Source: Gemmatales bacterium (GTDB lineage Bacteria > Planctomycetota > Planctomycetia > Gemmatales > Gemmataceae). Taken from it: a DNA stretch of 64,000 nucleotides. Position numbers and translations under genes: made by a program. This document shows positions 53,358-62,141 of this stretch, one piece after another; the first letter of the stretch is position 1, and each line of letters begins with the position of its first letter. The notes under the pieces were generated by a model. The model was not told the DNA's origin, did no database searches, and saw only the letters and a program-made list of their open reading frames with translations. The stretch spans positions 124,001-188,000 of the forward strand of contig BPJP01000009.1 of assembly GCA_026004675.1 (NCBI GenBank), written 5' to 3'.

Positions 53358-55007
53358 ATGTTTCACGGATGGAACCATCGCGGCGGACACTATCTTTTGC
53401 TCATTTTCACAGCCGGACTGTTGTTTATGCCCAACCTCGGTGGCCCGACTCTTTGGGACATCGACGAAGGCAACAATGCCGAAGCAGCACGTGAAATGCT
53501 GCGCTCGGCTAATTGGCGTGTGCCTACGTTCAATTACCAACTCCGTGTGGATAAGCCGGCGCTTTTGTACTGGTTTCAGATATTGGCCTATCGCCTGTTC
53601 GGCGTCGGCGAATTCGCCGCCCGGCTGCCGTCGGCCTTGGCTGGAATTCTGACGATTCTGCTGACTTATGAACTGGGCCGTCTGATGTTTGGCCCCGCTA
53701 CCGGACTACTCGCTGGTGTGGTTCTCGCCAGCAGTATTCTTTTCTGTGCTTCGGCGCATTTTGCCAATCCCGACATGCTATTGGTCTGTTCCATTGTCGC
53801 GGCCTTTCTGTTTTTCTGGCAAGGTTTCACGAACGAACGCTACGCTTTCGTCCGCGTGTCGTTGGCGATGGGGTTAGCGGTTTTAGCCAAAGGTCCAGTT
53901 GGTCTCGTGCTCCCCGCGGCCATCATCGTGGCATTTCTCTACTGGGTCGGTAAACTCAGGCTGCTGTGGAAACCTGGTCTGGTGGCTGGCGCCTTGGCGT
54001 TCGCCGCCGTTGCCGCACCGTGGTATATTTGGGTGGGAGTCGAAACCAAAGGTGCCTTTCTGCTGCAATTCTGGCAAAAACACAACGTCAATCGTTTTCT
54101 CGGTGCGATGGAAAACCACTCCGGACCCGTTTACTACTACTTCATTATTCTTCTCGTTGGTCTGGCTCCGTGGTCCGCGTTTCTGGCACCGACGTCCTGG
54201 CATGCGATTCGGTCGATTCGGCCGATAGGAAGTGCCGAATCCGCTGCCGAGCCGTTCGTTGCCTTCCGCTTTCTCGTCTGTTGGTTTGCGATGTTCTTCA
54301 TTTTCTTTACGATATCGCAAACGAAATTGCCCAATTACATTTTGCCACTGTACCCCGCCGCAGCGATCATGACGGCGCGTTTTCTCGTTCGCTGGCAGGA
54401 AGACAAAACCAACACGCCCGCCTGGCTGATGCCCCTGTGCTTCGGATGCGTCATCCTTAGCGGCATCCTCTTTATCGGTGGCGTTCTCATTGTCTCCGGC
54501 GGCTGGAAGCTCGGCATTCTGCGCGGCCAGACGTTTCCCGAGCTGACCAAGTGGGCGGTATGCGGCGTGATTCCGATTGCCGGCGGCATCCTGGCATGGT
54601 GGCTACACGGCCAACATCGCCAAAAGGCATTGGTCGTGCTGTCGGCCACTGCCGTCGTCTTCCTCGCACCACTGGCCGCCGGCGGCGGCGCCAGTTTGAA
54701 TCGACATAAAGCACCGAAGTATCTGGCCGAAAGCATTCTGTCGGCACAGCGCGAAAAGGAAATACGGATCGGCTGTTTGTATTATTTCCAGCCCAGCCTG
54801 GTCTTCTATGCCCAACGCCAGGTTCAGGCGTTTGCCGATCCGGCCGCGGCCAACGAGTTCCTGCGCCTCCCCAGACAGGTCTTCCTCATTCTGCCAGCCT
54901 CCACCTGGGAGCGTTTCGAGAAACGACCGGATATACGCTATCGCTTCGTAGACCGTCGCCGCGATATGTATCGCAATATGGATGTCGTCCTCATCACCAA
55001 TCGTTGA
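53358..55007 (+). CDS. ArnT/PMT-like glycosyltransferase (GT-C, family 39/83-like)
   Basis: The 549-residue integral membrane protein has about a dozen helices. The acidic N-terminal loop LWDIDEGNNAEAAREML holds the Asp-Glu of GT-C lipid-linked sugar transferases, and WRVPTFNYQLRVDKPALLYW follows, as in ArnT. The C-terminal half includes FTISQTKLPNYILPLYPAAAIM and a soluble tail. It would transfer a sugar from a polyprenyl-phosphate donor to a lipid or protein at the outer face of the membrane. GGAAGG lies just upstream of the ATG. It is convergent with the PAC2 gene. Confidence 0.85.
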   Translation: MFHGWNHRGGHYLLLIFTAGLLFMPNLGGPTLWDIDEGNNAEAAREMLRSANWRVPTFNYQLRVDKPALLYWFQILAYRLFGVGEFAARLPSALAGILTILLTYELGRLMFGPATGLLAGVVLASSILFCASAHFANPDMLLVCSIVAAFLFFWQGFTNERYAFVRVSLAMGLAVLAKGPVGLVLPAAIIVAFLYWVGKLRLLWKPGLVAGALAFAAVAAPWYIWVGVETKGAFLLQFWQKHNVNRFLGAMENHSGPVYYYFIILLVGLAPWSAFLAPTSWHAIRSIRPIGSAESAAEPFVAFRFLVCWFAMFFIFFTISQTKLPNYILPLYPAAAIMTARFLVRWQEDKTNTPAWLMPLCFGCVILSGILFIGGVLIVSGGWKLGILRGQTFPELTKWAVCGVIPIAGGILAWWLHGQHRQKALVVLSATAVVFLAPLAAGGGASLNRHKAPKYLAESILSAQREKEIRIGCLYYFQPSLVFYAQRQVQAFADPAAANEFLRLPRQVFLILPASTWERFEKRPDIRYRFVDRRRDMYRNMDVVLITNR

Positions 55008-55042
55008 GACGACCCAAGGCGGCTGGGCGCTGAGGAAACGGA

Positions 55043-55969
55043 TTACGCAGATTTCTTGAAGAGATCCAAGAACCGGTCTTCGTATTCACGGAAAACTTTG
55101 AGTCGATCCAAAACATTTTTCAATTCGTAGGCCTTCGAGCGGTCCTTTTCGGCTTCCTTGAAGAGCCTTTCGATTTCTGCTTCGTCCTCGGAGCTTAATT
55201 TCTTGGCTTCCGGCTCCGGCTGCGGTTCCTCATCTTCGGTGGATAGAGCTTCCCCCTGCAACGAACGCTCCACCTTTTCCATGAGGTCGACGAGCATGTT
55301 TTCCACGTTTTGCGCTTGTTCCTGAAGTTCGGTGAAGTCGAGGTCGATCCGCGCCATGGTCGTGAACACCTCGAGCACGGCCAGCGATGCCTTTGGAAAA
55401 GGCAGCTGCACGAACAAGTGAGGCATTTCACCCAACAAGCAAACACCTTTCATGCCCATTTCCGCGGCAGCTCCCAGCAGTACGCCATTGAGGCCGCTGA
55501 TCGTGCTGTCCTCGAGAATCTCGAGGTCGAGGTTTTTCAACTCCTCAAGACTTTCCGGATCGGTCGCCGCCCCGAAAACCCGGCTGCTGCCGGTGGGGTG
55601 CATTTGCGTGGCCATCGCCGCAAAGGTGAAAATCCGCTCGACCCCAAGTTCCTTCGCATAATCAACCAGCCGCCGACAAAAAGCGTACTTGCCGGCTGGA
55701 GGCTGGGCCTCGCCGATGAAGACGACGATGTCATGGCGCCCGTTCGGATCGTTCCACAGGAAGAATCGGCTACGCGGCCGCCGACCTGGTTGGATCAGCC
55801 CCCCTTTGACTTCCACGAAATCGACATCGAATAATTCGTTTGCGGACAATTCGGCGACCGCGTACATTCCCAGTTTCGACATCAAATAATAACCGGCACT
55901 CAAGGCTACGTGCCCCATGCCGGGCCAAACAGCAACAAGCCACGGATGGTTGAGCTTTGCTTCCGGCAT
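55043..55969 (-). CDS. PAC2-family protein
   Basis: The 308-residue protein shows the PAC2 pattern found in archaeal and actinobacterial homologues of proteasome assembly chaperones: VAVWPGMGHVALSAGYYL, DIVVFIGEAQP, FTFAAMATQMHPTGSSRVFGAA, ISGLNGVLLGAAAEMGMKGVCLLGEMP. An acidic, Glu/Lys-rich C-terminal tail of about 90 residues is probably coiled coil and is not part of the core. Function in bacteria is unknown. GGGAGG lies ten bases before the ATG. Confidence 0.82.
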   Translation of the reverse strand: MPEAKLNHPWLVAVWPGMGHVALSAGYYLMSKLGMYAVAELSANELFDVDFVEVKGGLIQPGRRPRSRFFLWNDPNGRHDIVVFIGEAQPPAGKYAFCRRLVDYAKELGVERIFTFAAMATQMHPTGSSRVFGAATDPESLEELKNLDLEILEDSTISGLNGVLLGAAAEMGMKGVCLLGEMPHLFVQLPFPKASLAVLEVFTTMARIDLDFTELQEQAQNVENMLVDLMEKVERSLQGEALSTEDEEPQPEPEAKKLSSEDEAEIERLFKEAEKDRSKAYELKNVLDRLKVFREYEDRFLDLFKKSA

Positions 55970-56080
55970 CTTTCTTTCCTCCCTTGTTCCAGCATCTTCT
56001 CAGCAGCCAATCTATTCGCAAATTCTATGCCGACTGCTTCAAAAAAGAGCTGCTTCTGCCGGCATGCCCGAGCGCAAGCG

Positions 56081-57652
56081 CTATTTTCCAGTTTTCGTCT
56101 CATCCTTGAATAATTTATATTCGAAGCTATCAACCAGCGCCAGCCAACTGGCTTCGATGATGTTTTCGCTGACGCCCACTGTACCCCAGACATCGTTGCG
56201 GTCCCGGCTTTCGATGACGACGCGCACCTTGGCGGCGGTACCCGCACGGGCATTGACAACGCGAACTTTGTAATCCACCAAGGCCATCTCAGCCAAACTC
56301 GGATAGACCTGCTGCAACGCCTTGCGTAAAGCGCCGTCCAGCGCGTTCACTGGCCCGTCGCCTTCGCTGACCGTATGGATGATTTCACCGTTGGCGCGCA
56401 GTTTGACCGTCGCTTCGGTGACTGGCAAACCGTCTTTGCCGGCTTCCACATTGACACGGTAGGCCAGTCGTTCGAATTTGGGTTGGTATTTGCCGGCCAG
56501 CTTTTTGACCAGCAGGTGGAAAGAAGCCTCGGCGGCTTCAAATTCGTAACCAGCGTGCTCCAAGTCCTGGATTTCGTTGAGGATTCGGTTCATCAGGGTC
56601 GGGTCTTCGCTCAGGTCCAGCTCGGTCGTTTTGGCGAGAATGCTCGATTTGCCGGACAACTCGCTCAACAGGATTCGGCGTTGGTTGCCGACCGCTGCCG
56701 GGTCGATGTGTTCGTAGCTCGCCGTATTGCGAGCCACGCCATGAGCATGCATGCCTCCCTTGTGGGCGAAAGCACTGGCTCCCACAAAAGGCTGGTTCGA
56801 GCGGAAGTTCATATTGGCAATCTCGTAGACATAACGCGACACTTCGGTCAGGTGGGCCAGGCTGCCATTCCGCAACACTTCGTATCCCAACTTGAGGGAT
56901 AGATTGGCAATGATACTGACCAAATCCGCATTGCCGCACCGCTCACCAATGCCGTTGATCGTTCCTTGCACGTGGACGCACCCCTTGGCCACTGCTGCCA
57001 GGGTATTGGCGACGGCCACATCGCAATCGTTGTGGCAGTGGATGCCCAAGGCTCCGTCCACCTGGCGTCGCACGCGCTCCACGACCGACCCGACTTCATC
57101 CGGCAACGTGCCTCCATTGGTATCGCAAAGAATGATGCAGTCGGCACCTGCTTCGCGGGCGGCTTGGATGGTTTTTATCGCGTACTCAGGATTATGCCGG
57201 TAACCGTCGAAGAAATGCTCCGCGTCATAGTACACTTCCCGACCGGCTTGCTTGCAATGCCGAACCGAATCGGCAATCATCGCCAGGTTCTCATCCAGGC
57301 TGGCCCCTAGTACGTCCCGTACGTGCAAGTCCCAAGTTTTGCCGACGATCGTAACGATGGGAGTTTCCGCTCCCAGAAGCGCTTTCAAGCAGGCGTCTTC
57401 TTCCGGTTTGGTATGCTTTTTCCGCGTCATTCCGAACGCGGCGACGCGGGCGTGCTTTAACGGCAAGTTGCGGACCTCCCGAAAATACTCCATATCTTTC
57501 GGGTTCGACAGCGGATAACCACCTTCGATGACATCCACGCCCAGTTGGTCCAGCCGTTCGGTGACCAGCAGTTTGTCCTGAAGGGAAAAGTGGACGCCCT
57601 CCCCTTGCGAACCATCACGCAAGGTCGTGTCGTAAATCAGGATTCGTGTCAT
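56081..57652 (-). CDS. cimA: (R)-citramalate synthase
   Basis: CimA condenses pyruvate and acetyl-CoA to citramalate, the first step of threonine-independent isoleucine synthesis. The TIM barrel starts ILIYDTTLRDGSQGEGVHFS, and IHCHNDCDVAVANTLAAV and NGIGERCGNADL follow. FVGASAFAHKGGMHAHGV leads into the C-terminal LeuA-type regulatory domain from about residue 380 (YRVNVEAG..., KVRVVNARAGTAAKVRV). The last domain binds the allosteric amino acid. I place the start at MTRILIYDT; two ATGs lie up to five codons upstream. The gene has its own promoter, leader peptide and terminator hairpin. Confidence 0.92.
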   Translation of the reverse strand: MTRILIYDTTLRDGSQGEGVHFSLQDKLLVTERLDQLGVDVIEGGYPLSNPKDMEYFREVRNLPLKHARVAAFGMTRKKHTKPEEDACLKALLGAETPIVTIVGKTWDLHVRDVLGASLDENLAMIADSVRHCKQAGREVYYDAEHFFDGYRHNPEYAIKTIQAAREAGADCIILCDTNGGTLPDEVGSVVERVRRQVDGALGIHCHNDCDVAVANTLAAVAKGCVHVQGTINGIGERCGNADLVSIIANLSLKLGYEVLRNGSLAHLTEVSRYVYEIANMNFRSNQPFVGASAFAHKGGMHAHGVARNTASYEHIDPAAVGNQRRILLSELSGKSSILAKTTELDLSEDPTLMNRILNEIQDLEHAGYEFEAAEASFHLLVKKLAGKYQPKFERLAYRVNVEAGKDGLPVTEATVKLRANGEIIHTVSEGDGPVNALDGALRKALQQVYPSLAEMALVDYKVRVVNARAGTAAKVRVVIESRDRNDVWGTVGVSENIIEASWLALVDSFEYKLFKDETKTGK

Positions 57653-57665
57653 TTTCATTCCATCC

Positions 57666-57701
57666 AAAAGAAAAACCCTGAAGCCGATCAGCTCCAGGGC
57701 T
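57666..57701 (-). terminator. Attenuator (terminator) in the cimA leader
   Basis: On the RNA, CCCUGGAGC (57699-57691) pairs with GGCUUCAGGG (57685-57676), with one G-U pair, and is followed by UUUUUCUUUU (57675-57666). It ends about 14 bases before the cimA start. Its 5' arm can alternatively pair with CUCCGGGG at 57729-57722, directly after the leader-peptide stop. Confidence 0.75.
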
Positions 57702-57729
57702 GTTGCGAACGTTCAGGAATACCCCGGAG

Positions 57730-57825
57730 TCACGTCTGACCATCGATGCCGATTATTTCAACCGTAAGGCGCACTCCCTGCGCCGCGGTAATGGAAATCG
57801 GCATCAACTCCGGAACCGAAAACAT
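57730..57825 (-). CDS. Putative isoleucine-rich leader peptide of cimA
   Basis: A 31-residue peptide has GGGAG seven bases before its ATG. It contains five Ile (positions 10, 12, 24, 25 and 27), three Val and two Leu, with the cluster EIIGI four codons before the TGA. It ends one base before the antiterminator segment CUCCGGGG. Codons 4-6 (GTTCCGGAG) can pair with that same segment, giving the 1:2 alternative of classical attenuators. It lies between the cimA promoter and the terminator hairpin. Confidence 0.6.
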   Translation of the reverse strand: MFSVPELMPISITAAQGVRLTVEIIGIDGQT

Positions 57826-57854
57826 CAAAACACTCCCATTCTTTTACCCTAGAG

Positions 57855-57884
57855 AGTTTAGTTCGCTGGCCATATCAACGTCAA
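57855..57884 (-). promoter_or_regulatory. cimA promoter TTGACG-N18-TAAACT
   Basis: TTGACG (57879-57884) and TAAACT (57855-57860) are 18 bases apart on the minus strand. Transcription should start near 57848, about 23 bases before the leader-peptide ATG. Confidence 0.55.
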
Positions 57885-57928
57885 GCACAATGACGCATTT
57901 TCGCCAATCGGCCGTCATCGACCGGGCA

Positions 57929-58543
57929 TCACGACGACGCTGATGCCGTGGTCGCAAGGTCAGCTTTAGAACCAATATCAATGAAATTCCGCAACAATTG
58001 CGGACCAGCCAGGCACAGAAAACTCTCCGGGTGGAACTGGACCCCATGAAGTGGAAACACACGATGGCGGATGCCCATGATCTCTCCTTGATCGGTCCAA
58101 GCAGTGATTTCGAAATCCGGATTCTGGAAGCTGCTCCGCCGAATGACCAGACTATGGTAGCGTGTGGCCTCGAAGGGGTTGGGGAGATCGCGAAAAACGC
58201 CCTTGCCATCGTGATAAATCATCGACGTTTTTCCGTGCATGATCCGATCGTTGCGAACGATCTCGCCTCCGAAGCAATATCCAATGCACTGATGGCCCAG
58301 ACAAACGCCCAGGATGGGGATCGACGATGCGAAGTGGCGGATGACATCGTTCGAGACACCGGCGTCGAGCGGCGTACCCGGTCCCGGTGAAATGATGATG
58401 TGGCTTGGGCGAAGTTCCTCGATCTCGGCCACAGTGATCTTGTCGTTTCGAAAAACTTGCAGATCGATAGCGGGGTCGAGCTCACCCAGCCGTTGCACCA
58501 GGTTGTAGGTAAACGAATCGTAATTGTCGATGAGCAGGATCAT
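57929..58543 (-). CDS. pabA: Anthranilate / aminodeoxychorismate synthase, glutaminase subunit
   Basis: This class I glutamine amidotransferase is either TrpG or PabA. LLIDNYDSFTYNLVQ starts the domain, and ISPGPGTPLDAG, GVCLGHQCIGYCFGG (nucleophile Cys) and GVQFHPESFL (catalytic His, Glu) are complete. It would pass ammonia to TrpE or PabB, neither of which is in the window. The ribosome site is weak (AGAAG). It lies upstream of cimA on the same strand, but cimA has its own promoter. Confidence 0.87.
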   Translation of the reverse strand: MILLIDNYDSFTYNLVQRLGELDPAIDLQVFRNDKITVAEIEELRPSHIIISPGPGTPLDAGVSNDVIRHFASSIPILGVCLGHQCIGYCFGGEIVRNDRIMHGKTSMIYHDGKGVFRDLPNPFEATRYHSLVIRRSSFQNPDFEITAWTDQGEIMGIRHRVFPLHGVQFHPESFLCLAGPQLLRNFIDIGSKADLATTASASS

Positions 58544-58669
58544 TTTTGCTTCTGACGGCTCGTTTTTGCATGGGCAAGGTTGGCGAATTTTTTCAGGAGT
58601 ACGAATTGGAGTTTAGCGGGCGGCAAAGAGACAGGCAATTGCAGCCGAGCCGCAGGACGAAGTCGCGAG

Positions 58670-61651
58670 TCAACTCAAACCGAACTTTTTCAGGCGGCTA
58701 ACCAGGGTGCTTCGGGCCAGGCCGAGCAGGCGAGCCGCTTCCGCCTTGTTGCCATTGGTTGCCGCCAAGGCACGCACCAGCCGTTCGCGTTCGCGGCGAT
58801 GGCGTTCTTCGCGTTCGGCAGCGATGCCGCACGGCCCGAACGGCAAAAAACCGTCGCCCTCTGCCCCATTATTGGTATACAAATCGATCGGCAGTTCATT
58901 GGGAGTGATCCAATCCCCTTCAGCGACGACGACCGCCCGCTCGATGACGTTTTCCAGTTCGCGGATATTGCCAGGCCAGTGATAACTTTTGAGCAAGATC
59001 ATGGCATCATCGCTGATTTGCAGTTGCGACCGGCCACTCCGCCTGGCGAAAGACTCGAGAAAATACAGCGCCAGTTCCGGAATGTCTTCACGCCGTTCGC
59101 GCAGCGGAGGCACGACGATGTCGATCACTTTCAAGCGATAATACAGGTCTCGGCGGAACCGCCCTTCCTCGATCAGCGCTTCGAGATTCTGGTGTGTGGC
59201 AGCGATAATGCGAACGTCGACTTTGATCGGCTCGCTGGAACCCACCCGTTCGAAGGTCTTTTCCTGCAGAACACGCAGCAGTTTGGTCTGGACGTCCAGC
59301 GAAACGTCGCCGATTTCGTCGAGAAACAAAGTGCCCTGATCGGCGAGTTCGAAGCGACCGATTTTGTCCCGATGGGCGCCCGTGAAGGCGCCTTTGACGT
59401 GGCCAAATAATTCGCTTTCCAGTACGCCGGGCGAAAGGGCGGCACAATGCACTTTGACGAATGGCTTGTCGGCTCGTTCGCTGTGATCGTGGATGGCCTG
59501 GGCCAAGAGTTCTTTGCCCGTGCCGCTTTCGCCACGAAGCAGCACTGCCGATGACGTAGCCGACACTTTGCGCACCAGATCAAGGACATGGCGGATAGCA
59601 GCACTGGAGCCTACAATCGCTTTGGTGCTGGTCGGCAGCGCCGCGGACAAATTCTCAGCAGAGCTGGTTTTCACCTGAGAGCGAGCCGGTGTCGGACGCG
59701 ACGACAACCTCATCAGTTGGCTTTGCAAGGCGAGAATACGACGTTGCTGTTCGGATATCTTTTGCACTTTGGCATTCAACTCGCGGTTGAGCAATTCAAT
59801 GGTACGATGCCCTTCCGCGCTGGCGAGTGCCAGTGCCGTCAGTTGGGCGAAACTGGACAGCAGCTCGAAGTCTTCCTTCGCATACTGCCCTCGGGTTTTG
59901 GGGCCGAGAATCAAGATCGCCAACAGCTTGTTTTCATGGACAAGCGGTTGGGCGACCTCCCCTCCCAAAAAAGCGAGCTGTCCCGCCGCCGATGCCGTCC
60001 CCGCCTCGGCAGCCCCCATTATCACCTGACCGCCAGCAAGAGCTTCGAGCAAAGGGCAGCCCGACGTAAGTTCGGACAATGCCGGCGCAGTCCCAATGTG
60101 GCCCGCCAGTTGGAAGATAGGTGGCTGGCCATCACGCAAATACACTGCTCCCCCGGACACCTGCAGCAAATCGACCGACGCCCGTAACATCCGGCGAGCC
60201 AGTGTCGGCGGATCGACCAGTTGCTCGATCGCTTCTCCCATTCGGCGAATGGTCCGTTCGAGTTGATGTTTTTCCCGATCGAATCGGCGATCGAGTGCTT
60301 TCTTGAATCGACTTCTGGCGAAATCGAGCAGGAACAACAAAACGAGAAAACTGGTGCCCACCCACAACGTTTGATCGAACGAGGGACCGGTGCCGCCGCT
60401 ACTGCCAAAAACGTCCGCCGCCACCATACCTGCAAGGACCAGCGTGTAATAGACGAGACTGGCGACAAAACTAAGCAAAAAATAAACAACGCCTGAACTG
60501 ACCAGTTGATCCAATTGCATCAATCGATACCGGGTGATGCTCACCGCAAACGCAATCGTCAGCAGTGCCGACGCCGCGAACATCGGCCACGTGCCGGCAC
60601 CGGAACCAAAGTCGTCCGGCTGCATCGTCACCAGATACATCGTGTAGCCAATGGGCACCAAGGCCAAGAGCGACCCCACCATGATCCACTCGACTTGCTT
60701 GCGTTCCGTGGGGTCGGAGGCGCTGCGAAACGTGCTCACCAGACAAACAACACTGGCCAAATAAAACGACATTGCAACCACGAGATAGGCTTTGACCACA
60801 GTGACCAAAACCGACCAGCCGGCCGCCATCGCTTCCGCGGAAAAACCGCCCCTGACCAATGTGCGAATGTGGACATAACTTACGATCAATGCTGCCAGAA
60901 AGAGCAAAGGAGGCAGGTAGATCGCCGCCAGCAACTTGAGCCTTTGGCGAATAAAGATTTCCTTCGGCCGGGGAAACAACATAAAAAAGTGCAAAGACAC
61001 CGCCGGCAACAGCACGGAACAAGCCATAAAAACAAGCAGAAACAGGGGATACGTGGAGATTCGAACCCAATGATATCCGCCCATGTACGCACCGACAGTG
61101 ACGATGCACAAAGTGAAAAACTGGGCTGCCGTTACATCGTGCGGCCGATTCCAATAAACCAAGGCGCCGACGACAAAGAGTCCAAGTTTTAGCACGAACC
61201 AAAGGATCGAAGGCAACAAGACCGCAAAGGGCAACGTGCCCAGTCGGCACCAGATCTCGTGCACTTGCCCACTTGATCGGCTGCGAAACTGCACGCGAAC
61301 CACCTTCTCGCCGTCGAGCAGGCGAACGTTTTCGCCGTCAACGTCCACCTCATCGCGAAGTGATAACAGCGTCCGCAATAACAAAACCTGGCTCCAGATT
61401 TTGCTTTGAGCGTCGAGTTCATAATCCGCCACACGCACGAGTTGGTCGCCTGGAACCGGCTGAGGGCCATCACCGCGCAAGAAGCATCGCGGTTCTACTT
61501 GCCGGATCGTGGGGGAAAAAGCGCACTGGATTCCAATGTCGGGAGATGCCGACACGAACCACAAAATGCCCGCTGAGTAGAGGCAGACAGACAGGCCCGC
61601 AAGAAAGAGCAAGCTGCGCTTTTGAACCAGGGACTGGAAGATGGAATACAT
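58670..61651 (-). CDS. Membrane-bound sigma-54-dependent transcriptional activator (GAF-AAA-Fis)
   Basis: The 993-residue protein has an unusual layout. Residues about 14-34 are a membrane helix. Residues about 50-145 resemble a periplasmic PDZ-like domain (PGDQLVRVADYEL). Seven or more membrane helices fill about 145-440. A GAF-like sensor follows (about 480-640), then a short coiled linker. The sigma-54 AAA domain spans about 670-900, with GESGTGKE, the sigma-54-contacting GAFTGAH loop, GTLFLDEIGDVSLDVQTKLLRVLQ and RRDLYYRLKVIDI. A Fis-type HTH ends the protein (NKAEAARLLGLARSTLVSRL). It probably senses an envelope signal. GAGGGG lies six bases before the ATG. Confidence 0.88.
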   Translation of the reverse strand: MYSIFQSLVQKRSLLFLAGLSVCLYSAGILWFVSASPDIGIQCAFSPTIRQVEPRCFLRGDGPQPVPGDQLVRVADYELDAQSKIWSQVLLLRTLLSLRDEVDVDGENVRLLDGEKVVRVQFRSRSSGQVHEIWCRLGTLPFAVLLPSILWFVLKLGLFVVGALVYWNRPHDVTAAQFFTLCIVTVGAYMGGYHWVRISTYPLFLLVFMACSVLLPAVSLHFFMLFPRPKEIFIRQRLKLLAAIYLPPLLFLAALIVSYVHIRTLVRGGFSAEAMAAGWSVLVTVVKAYLVVAMSFYLASVVCLVSTFRSASDPTERKQVEWIMVGSLLALVPIGYTMYLVTMQPDDFGSGAGTWPMFAASALLTIAFAVSITRYRLMQLDQLVSSGVVYFLLSFVASLVYYTLVLAGMVAADVFGSSGGTGPSFDQTLWVGTSFLVLLFLLDFARSRFKKALDRRFDREKHQLERTIRRMGEAIEQLVDPPTLARRMLRASVDLLQVSGGAVYLRDGQPPIFQLAGHIGTAPALSELTSGCPLLEALAGGQVIMGAAEAGTASAAGQLAFLGGEVAQPLVHENKLLAILILGPKTRGQYAKEDFELLSSFAQLTALALASAEGHRTIELLNRELNAKVQKISEQQRRILALQSQLMRLSSRPTPARSQVKTSSAENLSAALPTSTKAIVGSSAAIRHVLDLVRKVSATSSAVLLRGESGTGKELLAQAIHDHSERADKPFVKVHCAALSPGVLESELFGHVKGAFTGAHRDKIGRFELADQGTLFLDEIGDVSLDVQTKLLRVLQEKTFERVGSSEPIKVDVRIIAATHQNLEALIEEGRFRRDLYYRLKVIDIVVPPLRERREDIPELALYFLESFARRSGRSQLQISDDAMILLKSYHWPGNIRELENVIERAVVVAEGDWITPNELPIDLYTNNGAEGDGFLPFGPCGIAAEREERHRRERERLVRALAATNGNKAEAARLLGLARSTLVSRLKKFGLS

Positions 61652-61762
61652 TTTTGCCCCTCAGCAAGGCTCGCTTGTCAATGTAAAAGTTGGTTCGCGA
61701 AAGTCAAACATTTTGATCCGACGGTCCCCCGTCGGGCTGAGGCCGTGAGGCATCCCGATAAC

Positions 61763-61778
61763 ACCGTTTGCTGACGGT
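61763..61778. repeat. Palindromic element, ACCGTTTGCTGACGGT
   Basis: A 16-base copy of the ACCGT-N6-ACGGT element also found in the 27.4 kb tandem array, in the intergenic region upstream of the sigma-54 activator gene. Confidence 0.75.
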
Positions 61779-61784
61779 GCCATC

Positions 61785-61800
61785 ACCGTTGGTTGACGGT
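61785..61800. repeat. Palindromic element, ACCGTTGGTTGACGGT
   Basis: Second 16-base copy, starting 22 bases after the first. Confidence 0.75.
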
Positions 61801-61848
61801 ATTCTCTCTTCTCGGCCTCCGCTTCATGCCCATTGCTTTTCAAAAAAG

Positions 61849-61864
61849 ACCGTCAGTTGACGGT
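61849..61864. repeat. Palindromic element, ACCGTCAGTTGACGGT
   Basis: Third copy; here the arms ACCGTCA and TGACGGT are perfect over seven bases. It also contains the stop codon of the small minus-strand frame at 61853-61957. Confidence 0.75.
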
Positions 61865-61957
61865 GGAGAAAAACGGCGCAAGATAGGCAACTACTTTCTC
61901 TAGAATTCCGATCGCGCCCCCGCGCGCACCAAGAGTCGCATGGCGCACCGGCTTCAT
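61853..61957 (-). CDS. Possible small protein (34 residues)
   Basis: An ATG with GGGAG nine bases upstream opens a 34-residue frame starting MKPVRHATLGARGGAIGILE and ending within the palindromic element at 61849. No family is recognised and it could be chance. The rest of 61652-62141 shows only the repeats and no other supportable gene. Confidence 0.25.
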   Translation of the reverse strand: MKPVRHATLGARGGAIGILEKVVAYLAPFFSTVN

Positions 61958-62141
61958 GGTAGCAACTCCCTTTCCTGCCAGTATGGCATCGCTCCTCGAA
62001 AGAACAGTCAACAAAACCGCCTCGATAGAGGAAAATCCTTGCAACCTGATTTTGAAGCTTGCGGAAGCTGCGAGACCACGATAGGCTAGCGATACTCCAA
62101 CACTCCTGACAACCTCCTTATACCCGCCCGGAGGCAAGCCC

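Noticed and set aside
61050..61066. tRNA-like T-loop (GAGATTCGAACCC)
   Set aside because: It lies inside the sigma-54 activator coding region and no acceptor or anticodon stem can be built around it.
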